A DNA stretch of 64,000 nucleotides from a virus. Positions 16,701-24,489 of this stretch are shown in pieces. The translations under genes were made by a program, and so were the position numbers. The DNA is taken from IMG/VR virus record IMGVR_UViG_3300036466_000332, positions 62,001 through 126,000 of that record; one strand, written 5' to 3'. Each line of letters begins with the position of its first letter. Position 1 is the stretch's first letter. The notes under the pieces are model-generated. The model saw only the letters and a program-made list of their open reading frames with translations, did no database searches and had not been told where the DNA came from.

Positions 16701-17111
16701 AAATAAATATTTAAAAGGAGTTGATACTTAGGTTATATTTTTTATTTAATTAGGAGATGATATAACCTAAATATCGGTGGCAAGTACAGAACAGTTTTTC
16801 TGACTTGCAATTATCGTGAAAAAGCTTTACTTATTAAAGGAGAGTATTCATATTATGCAAAAAACATTTATATTAAAAAGATTGCAAGAATATACTAGGC
16901 AATACAAAGTCTCATTTGTATTTACAGGAGCTGAATCATTTTATATTTATTAACTGAATAAAGGAAGCTATTATTTATATTAAAGGGTGCTCAGAGGCAG
17001 AAAAGATAAAACAAGAATTATTTGTCATAATATATTGTAAGAAAGTTATATTTTTGTATTGGTTGTACGCCCAGTATACAACCAAGAAATCGTTAGAATG
17101 TTATCATAAAC
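16700..17111. other. Structured intergenic region with several ribosome-binding-site-like boxes
   Basis: This 410-base gap lies between convergent genes. It holds three inverted repeats: TTAGGTTATA / TATAACCTAA (16728-16770), GCAAGTACAG / CTGACTTGC with one bulge (16780-16808), and a 9-bp arm TTGGTTGTA / TACAACCAA (17059-17085). It also holds at least three purine-rich ribosome-binding-site-like boxes (near 16716, 16752 and 16838), only the last of which serves a believable frame (16855-16953). Either a structured RNA or a graveyard of small decayed genes would explain this. Confidence 0.4.
16855..16953 (+). CDS. Tiny basic peptide, 32 aa
   Basis: ATG behind AAAGGAGAG with an 11-base spacer, open for 32 codons to TAA. 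The peptide is basic and begins MQKTFILKRLQEY. No known family. It is the only gene-like frame in the 16.7-17.1 kb gap; the short length leaves real doubt. Confidence 0.4.
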   Translation: MQKTFILKRLQEYTRQYKVSFVFTGAESFYIY

Positions 17112-18275
17112 TTAAGTCACCCTTAGCAGCTTAAGTTTAGATAAAGACCGTTTACCTTGTATTACTGTTGTATATCCTGCAATCCTATATTTATTGTTAG
17201 ACAATTTACCCTCTAACTTGAAATAAGTGTATGGTTTTACATCTAATGGTAAATTACCTAAATAAACATCCATGAGTTCGGTATCAAACTTAGTTTTTTT
17301 GTGGTGTTTAAATCTATTACTTTTCATTTCTAAAACATTTATCTCATCGTATGGTCTTGGTCCAACAGGACCTGTAAGTTCAGGATCTATATTAGAGACT
17401 ATTGATTCTACATTGCCAAAACGTTCCAATATAAGTTCGTTTTTAATATCGTTTTCCTCAAGAACATAATAAGTCCAATCATCTCTCATATCTAAAGAGT
17501 TTTGCTTTGGTCCTTCATCTGCTGCTATAGTTTTTATCTTGATAGTTTTTTCATATTCATCTGTGCTTTTTAATTTTATACCATGATCGTTTTTCTTATT
17601 TAGGATATAAACAACACCGTCATCAATAAAGATATTGTAACTGGTATCATAAATACCCATTTCGTTATCCAAATATCTAACGAATTGGTAAAACCCCATT
17701 GGTGCTATCAAATCCTGTTTATAACTTGTCGTATTATCGGGTGGAGATATAATGAGTTTCATATCACCATTAGTTGCTGTATTAAAACCATAACCTAAAG
17801 CGTCAAGTACAGTGAAATTCTTCATAACCGTATTGATATAGTCGTATTTAAAGGCATTAATATCTTTTTTCTTATAAAGTGCTATTCTCATTACCTGGTT
17901 TTCCTGTTGTGCCTGTGATATTCCCCTTTCTGTTGGTTCACCATCTGAGAATGGGCTGTAACTTAAATAGGGTGTGTCAATCACACCAAGGTATTCTCCA
18001 GATGAATGTAATCTAAAAGGGGAGTCTTCTTCAAGATCTGTTGCCTTATAGAACGTATTTAGGTTCACCTTCACCACTGGATCTGATATATCTACATCTC
18101 TTAAAATCTCATAAAAAATTTTAGGAGGCATATTCATCGTTAAAACCATGAAGGGAAATCTATAATCGAGAAAATTCTTTTTAACAACCAAACTCTCAAA
18201 ATACATATATGGGATCTCAACATCTTGAATTTTGATCTCTGTGGCAAACAAAAAATCAACTGATGGTTTTTTCAA
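17112..18275 (-). CDS. Probable baseplate hub / tail structural protein
   Basis: 387 residues starting at a TTG behind GGGAGGTG. The sequence is beta-rich with no membrane segment. The N-terminal region (interface strands such as IKIQDVEIPYMYFESLVVKK and a DFxFPFMVLTM-like stretch) and a C-terminal domain ending in a YRIAGYTTVIQGKRS-like strand recall hub or T4 gp27 / late control D-type barrels of contractile tails. That likeness is by layout only. It lies next to the gp25-like and baseplate-like genes at 20-22 kb. Confidence 0.45.
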   Translation of the reverse strand: MKKPSVDFLFATEIKIQDVEIPYMYFESLVVKKNFLDYRFPFMVLTMNMPPKIFYEILRDVDISDPVVKVNLNTFYKATDLEEDSPFRLHSSGEYLGVIDTPYLSYSPFSDGEPTERGISQAQQENQVMRIALYKKKDINAFKYDYINTVMKNFTVLDALGYGFNTATNGDMKLIISPPDNTTSYKQDLIAPMGFYQFVRYLDNEMGIYDTSYNIFIDDGVVYILNKKNDHGIKLKSTDEYEKTIKIKTIAADEGPKQNSLDMRDDWTYYVLEENDIKNELILERFGNVESIVSNIDPELTGPVGPRPYDEINVLEMKSNRFKHHKKTKFDTELMDVYLGNLPLDVKPYTYFKLEGKLSNNKYRIAGYTTVIQGKRSLSKLKLLRVT

Positions 18276-18314
18276 ATGACTTCACCTCCCAAAAATTATT
18301 TTTAAAAATGCTTC

Positions 18315-18326
18315 AAGAATATTGTT
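18315..18326 (-). promoter_or_regulatory. Late-type promoter motif (AACA-N6-TT)
   Basis: AACAATATTCTT on the minus strand, 40 bases before the TTG start of the gene at 17112-18275. Confidence 0.45.
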
Positions 18327-18454
18327 ATCAGAAAAAAATGTGAAGAATAAAAAATAATATTTTTATGTGGGGAACAACTATAGACAAAAATCGAAAAGTG
18401 ACGGGGTAAAAACAGACAACAAAGAAGAACTTATAATTTTTAAAATAAATTTAA

Positions 18455-18528
18455 AAATTATGTTAATAATTTATATAGTACCCCCGTAAGGGATAAGGTA
18501 CGTTAAATATAAATTATTAACATAATTT
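18455..18528. repeat. Perfect 22-bp inverted repeat enclosing a nested hairpin
   Basis: The arms AAATTATGTTAATAATTTAT(AT) at 18455-18476 and their exact reverse complement at 18507-18528 flank a 30-base loop. Inside the loop GTACC pairs with GGTAC, and inside that CCC-GTAA-GGG forms a stem with a GNRA-type tetraloop. No T tract follows in the usual place, so this is not an ordinary terminator. A cruciform or a highly structured RNA is possible. Confidence 0.75.
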
Positions 18529-18670
18529 ATATATTAACTCTTTATTAAACCTATGAGTAAATAATTAGTTCTATTTGTTCTAGAGATTTAACCCGTACTT
18601 TCATAAAAAACCAAAGTGACCAAAGAAAAGTTATAAACAAAAGAAATAGTTGTGCCAGATTAAGAGGCTG

Positions 18671-18702
18671 AGGGGGTGGTGTGGTGCCGCCGCCGGCTGC
18701 CG
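18671..18702. other. GC-rich island in AT-rich phage DNA
   Basis: 26 of 32 bases are G or C, including CCGCCGCCGGC, in a genome otherwise made mostly of A and T. It lies in a gap with no clear gene. A short frame from a GTG runs through it, but its codon use is unlike the neighbouring genes. Confidence 0.55.
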
Positions 18703-18777
18703 ATGACTGTTATGACGGTGATCTTAAATTTAGATGTTATTATTGACTTTTGATTCAGACATTTTTCATTTTTCAAT

Positions 18778-18789
18778 AACAAAATATTA
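18778..18789 (+). promoter_or_regulatory. Late-type promoter motif (AACA-N6-TA)
   Basis: AACAAAATATTA followed by G, 39 bases before the CYTH-domain gene. Confidence 0.5.
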
Positions 18790-18827
18790 GTCGGAATTAA
18801 AAAATAAAATTTAGGAGATGAAATCTT

Positions 18828-19388
18828 ATGTCAGAAATCGAAAATGTGGAATTGGAAAGAAGATTTGAACTAGATGAAAAGAAATTTTATCTCAATTTAT
18901 TAACAGATGAACACATAAAACCAAATGGTGTACAAACTATTTATTACCAAAACTATATTTATCATGATAGCAATAACCAAATCGAAGAAAGAATAAGAAA
19001 GATATCTGGATTGGGTGATTTTGCTGATGCTGAACCCATTTATAAAAAAACAATGAAACTCGGTATAGGCGATACTAGAAAAGAATTCAAAAATAAAATG
19101 ACTGAAAAGGAATTTGAGTGGTTAAAAGATTATCTTGAAAGAGAACTTGGATACAAACCATTGATTAAATTACACAATGAGTTTGAATATTTTTTAAATG
19201 GTAAAATATATACTTTAGAATTATCGAGTTTTTTAAAACCTCATAAACAGAGTTCGATCATTGAACTAGAATTCGATACAATAAACGAAATGGAGTCATT
19301 TGAGCCTTTAGATTGGATGGGTAGGGAAATCACTAACGAATATTCGAATGTCGATATATGGAAGAAATATAACCTGATAGGGGAATAA
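18828..19388 (+). CDS. CYTH-domain protein (triphosphate tunnel family)
   Basis: 186 residues behind AGGAGATG. The CYTH pattern is visible in order: ELERRFEL near the N-terminus (E-x-E-x-K/R), EERIRKI near residue 53, KKTMKLG and RKEF near 80-88, and then LELSSFLK, IIELEF, and a C-terminal W-x-G-x-E-[IV]-T followed by EYSNVDIWKKY. Family members hold triphosphate substrates in an eight-strand tunnel (adenylate cyclase 2, thiamine triphosphatase, RNA triphosphatase and polyphosphatase activities). The actual substrate cannot be read from sequence; the first motif has Arg where ExExK has Lys. Confidence 0.75.
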   Translation: MSEIENVELERRFELDEKKFYLNLLTDEHIKPNGVQTIYYQNYIYHDSNNQIEERIRKISGLGDFADAEPIYKKTMKLGIGDTRKEFKNKMTEKEFEWLKDYLERELGYKPLIKLHNEFEYFLNGKIYTLELSSFLKPHKQSSIIELEFDTINEMESFEPLDWMGREITNEYSNVDIWKKYNLIGE

Positions 19389-19409
19389 TGATAATAGAGG
19401 TGATAGGAT

Positions 19410-19712
19410 ATGTTGAATACAAAAAAACATAGTTTTATTAATAGGATAAACACAGATAAAGAAGAGTTTCAAACATTAGTAACACAGTTGATGGATATCA
19501 TACATGAGAGTTATCCTTTAGGGGATTTTAAAATAGGGTGGCTTATAGATGGTGAGTGTTTATTAATAAATAGCCAATACAAACTTAATAATCCAGTGTT
19601 TGGTTTCACCAGTGAAGATGAAGATTTTGAAAACCAATTTAACGAAATTTATTCTCATTTATTGAAAAACGATTATATCTATTTTGGTAAAAAAAGTGAG
19701 TTTGTCCATTAA
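19410..19712 (+). CDS. Hypothetical protein, 100 aa
   Basis: ATG behind AGAGGTGATAGG, 21 bases after the CYTH gene and probably co-transcribed. Mixed helix/strand, acidic near residues 68-78. I recognise no motif. The following region has its own promoter-like motif and a terminator. Confidence 0.6.
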   Translation: MLNTKKHSFINRINTDKEEFQTLVTQLMDIIHESYPLGDFKIGWLIDGECLLINSQYKLNNPVFGFTSEDEDFENQFNEIYSHLLKNDYIYFGKKSEFVH

Positions 19713-19724
19713 TAAATATAATCT

Positions 19725-19736
19725 AACAATATACTA
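19725..19736 (+). promoter_or_regulatory. Late-type promoter motif (AACA-N6-TA) before a non-coding interval
   Basis: AACAATATACTA followed by G, the same sequence as the minus-strand motif at 7972-7983. No plus-strand gene follows, only the structured interval up to the terminator near 19960. Confidence 0.5.
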
Positions 19737-19962
19737 GTGGAAATTAGTGAATTGATCACTTACAATTTATCCTTTGCTCCTGGGATTAATTGTGGCAGCT
19801 AATTATCCTTATTCAGCAGCTAAGCAGTTGTCAATTCTTTTTTCAATTTCTAACCATCTCCCTTTTTGATTTGCGGGTGTTGTGAACCGGAAATAAAACA
19901 ACACCCGTTACATACTTAATTCTAATTCTTATATATTCCCAGGGTAAAACCTGGGATTTTAA
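19737..19962 (+). ncRNA. Candidate structured non-coding RNA, about 225 nt
   Basis: The interval starts just after an AACA-N6-TAG motif and ends at a GC stem (CCCAGG / CCTGGG, 19937-19954) followed by ATTTTAATTT. It contains a strong 10-bp stem CGGGTGTTGT / ACAACACCCG at about 19873-19908 and an AATTATCC / GGATTAATT-type partial pairing near 19779-19808. There is no plus-strand frame of note. On the minus strand a frame of about 31 codons ends at a TAA near 19826 but lacks a good start. RNA is my preferred reading. Confidence 0.4.
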
Positions 19963-19971
19963 TTTGGCAAA

Positions 19972-20000
19972 AATAAACCCAGGGAATAACCCCTGGGTTT
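19972..20000 (-). terminator. Terminator, minus strand
   Basis: Stem CCCAGGG / CCCTGGG. On the minus strand it is followed by TTTATTTTT. It sits just beyond the stop codon (20011-20013) of the frameshifted extension of the gene at 20163-21623. Confidence 0.8.
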
Positions 20001-20010
20001 TGTTAATCTA

Positions 20011-20214
20011 TTACATACCTTTATTTTTTTGCTGTTCCATATATTTTTTTCTTTCTAAAAATTCCATTTTGGAATCAACCATATCTTCAATTTCAGAATT
20101 AGTCATAGTTTCCAATTCTGTTTTGGTTATTTTATCATCGAAGAATTCAAGCAGTTCGATCGTTAGTTCTGATTTCTGTTTGATAGTCTCTCTTGTATCG
20201 AACTGTTGATCGTA
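20011..20214 (-). CDS. -1 frame extension of the zinc-ribbon baseplate-like protein
   Basis: Downstream of eight consecutive T residues on the minus strand (20214-20221), the -1 frame is open for 66 more codons to a TAA at 20011-20013, directly before a terminator. The encoded segment (starting YDQQFDTRETIK, ending NKGM) is charged and helical with normal codon use for this genome. The zero frame ends only 16 codons after the T run. This is either programmed -1 frameshifting on T-TTT-TTT or a one-base error in the T run. It has no start of its own with a good ribosome binding site. Confidence 0.7.
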   Translation of the reverse strand, partial: YDQQFDTRETIKQKSELTIELLEFFDDKITKTELETMTNSEIEDMVDSKMEFLERKKYMEQQKNKGM

Positions 20215-21623
20215 AAAAAAAGCATATCATTCACATTTTTATTATCGTTTTCAATCCACTTACCACACTCTGTACATTTAAACGGTTCACCTTGGAATTG
20301 ATACTCTATATCTGATATCAATTCTTGGTCAGCACCATCTGAAATTTCCATCATCAATTCATCTGGTAGATTATCTATAGCTTCTTGTATTTCTTCAACC
20401 TCATCGTGAATTGTTGAGAACTGAATTGTACCCACATTATCTTTTGTATCTCTTAAATCTTCAATGGTTAAAAGATCAATGAATAATAAAGATTCAGTGT
20501 ATGTTTCATGGATGTTATTAACTTCAGCTCTTTTATTGTGCCATAGATATTTAAGTTTTTCATCTGTATCTGTGCTTCTTCTTAATCTCTGTGGTAAATA
20601 TTCTGATAACCTATTGATGATTAAAATCCTAACCTGTTCATCAATAAACATATATTTTTTAAGATTAGGAGCTGATAACTCTACAGTATATTTAATTTCA
20701 TCTTTTTCTAAAGTTACTTCTTTTTTCTTACCCATTACTGTTTTGCTTTGTAATTCATCGATTGTTTTGGTTGGATCATATTCGAAATCTTCCATTTCGT
20801 TATTCAATGAATTATCAAATATTTCTCTTATATTTTCAGTGGCTTTATTCTGTGTACCACAATGTGGGCAGTTAATAACTGAATCTACCCCTTTATTTGG
20901 TGTATTAGCTAAAGCCCATACAGCATTGATTAAAGGTAAATCCCCTGGTGATGTGATTTCTAAGAAAGTAGAAAAGTCAACCTTTTCACCATCTTTAAAT
21001 TCAAATTCAGAATTCTCAAAGATGGTTTTGATTTTTTCTAAACTCTGGAAGAAACCAAACTCTTTCTCATATAAAACATTATATGCATCCCTTGTTTTAA
21101 TGAATGTATTGAGTCCGTGCATTTTGATTATATAATTACTTTCAAAAAGAGGGAAAGATACACCTCTGTCTTTTCTACTTATGGTTTTAAGTTTCTGGAG
21201 TTTACTTAAATCACCAGCACGCTTTTTATTAGATACTCTGGATTCCATATCGATGACTTTATTTTTTTTCTTGGGTTCTTTATCTTTTTGATCTCTTTTT
21301 CTTTTGATCTCTTCTTTTTCTTTTTCTTCCTGTTCCTTAGATTCAATAGCTTTATTGTGTACTTCCGATACAGTCTTTAAAGTGTTTACTGCATCTTTCA
21401 TACCTTTATCTATTTCCTCCATATCTTCTTTTGGGATTCTATCTTTCATTGTGACCTTTTGTTCTGGTAAATCCATATCGAGATTTAATTCTTTCTTTTC
21501 TTCTTTTGTTGGTTTTTCAAAATTGACTTCCTCTTTACTATCCTCGGCTCCATTATTATCTTCAACTTTATCGTCAGCATTTTCTTTAAGAAAATCACTA
21601 ACTTTATATTTCTTTTTTTCCAT
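20163..21623 (-). CDS. Baseplate/tail assembly protein with two zinc-binding CxxC pairs (T4 gp26-like layout)
   Basis: 486 residues, ATG behind GGGAGG. Residues 1-130 are highly charged and probably disordered or coiled. The folded part begins near 150 and contains SPGDLPLINAVWALAN, INCPHCGTQNKA near 253-258 and KCTECGKWIEN near 457-460, two CxxC pairs. The arrangement of conserved helix, CPxCG and a C-terminal CxxCG recalls the T4 baseplate hub chaperone family, but I claim that only by resemblance. Near its 3' end a T8 run allows a -1 shift into a 66-codon extension (20011-20214). It is adjacent to a gp25-like gene. Confidence 0.6.
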   Translation of the reverse strand: MEKKKYKVSDFLKENADDKVEDNNGAEDSKEEVNFEKPTKEEKKELNLDMDLPEQKVTMKDRIPKEDMEEIDKGMKDAVNTLKTVSEVHNKAIESKEQEEKEKEEIKRKRDQKDKEPKKKNKVIDMESRVSNKKRAGDLSKLQKLKTISRKDRGVSFPLFESNYIIKMHGLNTFIKTRDAYNVLYEKEFGFFQSLEKIKTIFENSEFEFKDGEKVDFSTFLEITSPGDLPLINAVWALANTPNKGVDSVINCPHCGTQNKATENIREIFDNSLNNEMEDFEYDPTKTIDELQSKTVMGKKKEVTLEKDEIKYTVELSAPNLKKYMFIDEQVRILIINRLSEYLPQRLRRSTDTDEKLKYLWHNKRAEVNNIHETYTESLLFIDLLTIEDLRDTKDNVGTIQFSTIHDEVEEIQEAIDNLPDELMMEISDGADQELISDIEYQFQGEPFKCTECGKWIENDNKNVNDMLFFTINSSIQERLSNRNQN

Positions 21624-21691
21624 TAAATAAACCTCCCATAATGATTTAATATTAATTGTTTACACTAAAAGTTTGTTTCGAGTAAATCTTA

Positions 21692-22108
21692 TCACCCGTT
21701 AAAGTCTTTCTTGGGTACCTCTATAGACAAGTCGAATATATTGTTTTTATCAGATATCACATTGAAACTGAAATTATCATCTGTTAATGCTTCAATTTTT
21801 ACCGAATCAAAACCATCCTTTTCAACAGTCACATCTGACATACCAAAGGGTAAGTATGTTCTGCATTGGCTTCTTAATTCTTCTTCCATTTCAGCTATAT
21901 TCTGATCTTTGTCCAACATGTGCATATAAGAAGGTAAGTCGAAACCTGCATCTGGTTGATGTTGTATAGAATTCTTTTTCATTAATAATAAATTTAAAAA
22001 CATATTTATTTTTGCGAATTTACCTTTAAGAACACTTTGTTTACTGAATTTATCTATGTTTAATGTATAGTCTAAAACTGTACTTTTATCTATTGTGGTA
22101 TATTCCAA
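21692..22108 (-). CDS. Baseplate wedge protein, gp25-like (tentative)
   Basis: 138 residues from a TTG at 22108, seven bases after AGGGGG. The order of features resembles gp25/W-family proteins: a helix (INMFLNLLLMKK), then a P-x-x-G-F-x-L-P segment (QPDAGFDLP), a helix ending in E-E-E-L, and YLPFGMSDVTVEK, the counterpart of Y-E-P-R-[IV]-x-[IV]. gp25-like proteins join sheath to baseplate in contractile tails. The neighbour at 20163 supports this. Confidence 0.5.
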   Translation of the reverse strand: MEYTTIDKSTVLDYTLNIDKFSKQSVLKGKFAKINMFLNLLLMKKNSIQHQPDAGFDLPSYMHMLDKDQNIAEMEEELRSQCRTYLPFGMSDVTVEKDGFDSVKIEALTDDNFSFNVISDKNNIFDLSIEVPKKDFNG

Positions 22109-22137
22109 TTTGATACCCCCTATCAAAGAAATTCTTC

Positions 22138-22149
22138 TATAATAGTGTT
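22138..22149 (-). promoter_or_regulatory. Late-type promoter motif (AACA-N6-TA)
   Basis: AACACTATTATA followed by G on the minus strand, about 30 bases before the TTG start at 22108. Confidence 0.5.
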
Positions 22150-22216
22150 CTATTGCTTTTTAAATGGTATGGGAAACAAATGGTATAGTTTAATTATAAA
22201 ACGGAGGTGTCTTAAG

Positions 22217-23536
22217 TTGGCTTATAAAAGAAATATACATTGTCCTCTATGTTCTTATAAATCGAAAAACGAAGATAGGGTTGTATCACATATAAAATCG
22301 ATACATAAAAGAGAATTAAACAAAAAAGGTTTTACTGCAAAGGAATTACTTTATAGAGATAGAAACAAAGATAACCCAAATATTGGCCAGTGTGTTGAGT
22401 GTGGCGACGAAGTAGAATGGGATGAATCTAAAGAAAGATACCCAAGATTGTGTGACAAAAGTTCTTGTAAGAGGATTGCTCACAATAGGCATAAAAAAAA
22501 CACGAAAGAAAAGTACGGTGTAGAATACAGATTAAGAGATCCGAAATATCAAAAGAAGATGTTGGAAAACCATAAAGACGCAAAAAAATATCAGTGGTCA
22601 AACAATGGTCCTGAATTTATAGTTGTGGGTAGTGTTGAGTATGAGTTATTAAAAAAGATAGACAAAGAAAATTTATTAGATCCAAAGAAGATTTCAGCAC
22701 CTGCTGATTTTAATATTTCTTATAAAACACCTGACGGAAAAAAACATAATCATTTTCCTGATTTTTTTGTAAAGGATTTGAATCTTATTATAAGTTGTAA
22801 AGATGGATTAAAAAACCCTAATACACACCCAGGTTTTAAAAAAGATAGATTAAAAAACCTATGTGAATATAGAGAGATATTAAATAATACAGATTATAAC
22901 TATGTACAAATAGAAGGTAAAGAAGAAATTAAAAAGATTTCTAGTATTTTAAAGTCGGTGAAAAAATCTGTTAGAGCTAATTCACGATATGTCATGCCTC
23001 CCAGAATAGATTTTGTTATGTATAATGAAAGCCCATCGGAAGGTGTCCATATAGAATTAAATTATTTACTTATAGGTTTGAGAAATGAAGCACCTATCTT
23101 TTTTTTATTATCTCGGGATATCTTAAATTCCAAAGAACTTTATCATTTCAATGGTGAAGATTTATTGATTGTAGATGGGGATAATATTTTAGAGGAGTTT
23201 AATTTCTATTGTGTTGATTTACAAGAGACCGATAACTCTATAGATATTTTAAAAATGTATGATGACTTACATTCTTTTAAAGGTGAGACTATGATTGATA
23301 TTATTTCTTATTATCTAGGTATACCTAATGAGTATAGTTTATCTGAAAAAATAGAGACCGTTATAGATAATGTCGGTGGAGAAGAGTCTCTTACAACCTA
23401 TAAAGATTATAAAGATGAATTCGATGAGAAGTTGAGAGAATTGTCCGAAGAAGAAAAAGGAGATTTAAACGATATCTTTAAAGAACCACTAAAGGGTTTT
23501 TTAAATGATATGACAGGGGGTGTTGATGGTGAGTGA
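22217..23536 (+). CDS. Zinc-finger protein with PD-(D/E)xK-like nuclease core (homing endonuclease-like)
   Basis: 439 residues from a TTG at 22217, seven bases after GGAGGTG. The N-terminus has a C2H2 finger (HCPLCSYK then SHIKSIH), followed by a second cysteine cluster (C-V-E-C-G-D-E ... C-D-K-S-S-C). A compact segment near residues 195-215, HNHFPDFFVKDLNLIISCKDG, resembles the D-(x)n-[EQ]-x-K core of restriction-like nucleases, with serine in place of the usual glutamate. The C-terminal half is unassigned and ends acidic. It sits among structural genes with no partner methylase, as free-standing homing endonucleases do. Confidence 0.55.
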   Translation: MAYKRNIHCPLCSYKSKNEDRVVSHIKSIHKRELNKKGFTAKELLYRDRNKDNPNIGQCVECGDEVEWDESKERYPRLCDKSSCKRIAHNRHKKNTKEKYGVEYRLRDPKYQKKMLENHKDAKKYQWSNNGPEFIVVGSVEYELLKKIDKENLLDPKKISAPADFNISYKTPDGKKHNHFPDFFVKDLNLIISCKDGLKNPNTHPGFKKDRLKNLCEYREILNNTDYNYVQIEGKEEIKKISSILKSVKKSVRANSRYVMPPRIDFVMYNESPSEGVHIELNYLLIGLRNEAPIFFLLSRDILNSKELYHFNGEDLLIVDGDNILEEFNFYCVDLQETDNSIDILKMYDDLHSFKGETMIDIISYYLGIPNEYSLSEKIETVIDNVGGEESLTTYKDYKDEFDEKLRELSEEEKGDLNDIFKEPLKGFLNDMTGGVDGE

Positions 23537-24416
23537 AGTGATATTTGATAATAGCTATTATGAAGGGGAATTAATTAAAGAAACTTATGATTTTAATAAT
23601 AGTGATGATTTAAAAAGAAAGACGAGTGGTTTAATTCCGGTATACATTATATTCAATAATTCTGGTGCTTTAATTTCTAAAATAATAACCAAATTCACAA
23701 AGGGAGATTTTTCCCATAGTAGTTTATCTTTAACAGGGATGGATGAAATTATTTCTTTTGGTGACGGAAATAAAAATAACGGTATTCAAGTTGAAAACAT
23801 TTATGAATTTTATTCTAGTAGGTCCCCTGAAAGATTAAAAGTAGTTGCTTTTTTTGTGAGTGAAAGGGATTATGAAAAAATATATGAGGTTCTTGCAAGG
23901 TTTAGAAAACAATTTAAAAAGTATAGGTATTCATATAAAGGTTTAATATTATTTCCTTTTCTACCTTCGGTGCCACCACACAACAGTTTATGGGAAAAAG
24001 ATAAATTCTTTTGTTCTCAATTTTTAAGCTGGTGTTTAGGAAATATTACTAAAGCAATAACAGATGTAAACATATCACCAAATGATTTAAATAAAATAAT
24101 AGATGAATCAGAGGTTATGAATACACTTGTGTTATTTGATGGGAAGACTGAAGACTTCGACGAAGAGATGATATATAAATTTGAAAAGTCTTTGGATATT
24201 AATAAGAATAAGCTGAATAAAAAAGTTAAAAGAAATATAGATTCTAAAAAAGAAATAAATATGACTAATTTTTTTAAAGAAAGTGGCGATGATTTAATTT
24301 CAGAATTAACTGCTGATTTAATTAATTTGGTTTATCAAGAAGAACTATCTGAGGATGAAAAGTACAGATACAATAATAAATTGAATATGGTTATTAATGC
24401 GTACCAAAAAGACTAA
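23526..24416 (+). CDS. Permuted NlpC/P60-like (YiiX/papain-fold) protein
   Basis: ATG at 23526 after AGGGGG, overlapping the end of the previous gene. Residues 50-70 contain FTKGDFSHSSLSL, with the His-Ser pattern typical of permuted NlpC/P60 domains (D-[FY]-x-H), and near residues 155-168 is DKFFCSQFLSWCLG, the catalytic C-[ST]-[QE] with following helix. Such proteins cleave or ligate peptide or lipid amides; in phages some act on cell walls. The C-terminal 90 residues are a separate charged helical region. Catalysis is likely; the substrate is unknown. Confidence 0.65.
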   Translation: MVSEVIFDNSYYEGELIKETYDFNNSDDLKRKTSGLIPVYIIFNNSGALISKIITKFTKGDFSHSSLSLTGMDEIISFGDGNKNNGIQVENIYEFYSSRSPERLKVVAFFVSERDYEKIYEVLARFRKQFKKYRYSYKGLILFPFLPSVPPHNSLWEKDKFFCSQFLSWCLGNITKAITDVNISPNDLNKIIDESEVMNTLVLFDGKTEDFDEEMIYKFEKSLDINKNKLNKKVKRNIDSKKEINMTNFFKESGDDLISELTADLINLVYQEELSEDEKYRYNNKLNMVINAYQKD

Positions 24417-24425
24417 TGGGATTTT

Positions 24426-24438
24426 AATTATATATTAT
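24426..24438 (+). promoter_or_regulatory. Early-type phage promoter motif (AATTATATATTAT)
   Basis: Second of five copies. It lies 67 bases before a three-codon frame with a perfect ribosome binding site and 181 bases before the gene at 24619. Confidence 0.6.
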
Positions 24439-24489
24439 TAAAGAGAAGTGATAGAATAATAAATTAAACATACAGTTTTAAAACAGTTA

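Larger units (their letters stand above)
18327..18777. other. Long non-coding divergent region
   Basis: About 450 bases without a convincing gene, between divergent promoters. It contains a near-perfect 74-base inverted repeat and a GC-rich island (listed separately). The rest is A/T-rich with short direct and inverted repeats of ATAATTTATAT. It is the longest gap in the window and a candidate origin, packaging or regulatory site. Confidence 0.5.

Noticed and set aside
16725-16825. Possible tRNA in the hairpin-rich gap
   Set aside because: The stems do not form a cloverleaf and no TTCGA-type T-loop is present.
16980-17010. GTGCTCAGAGGCAG as a possible group I intron core
   Set aside because: The other conserved core pieces and a paired exon junction are missing.
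18680-18760. Short frame through the GC-rich island
   Set aside because: No convincing ribosome binding site position, and arginine/proline GC-rich codons unlike any neighbour.
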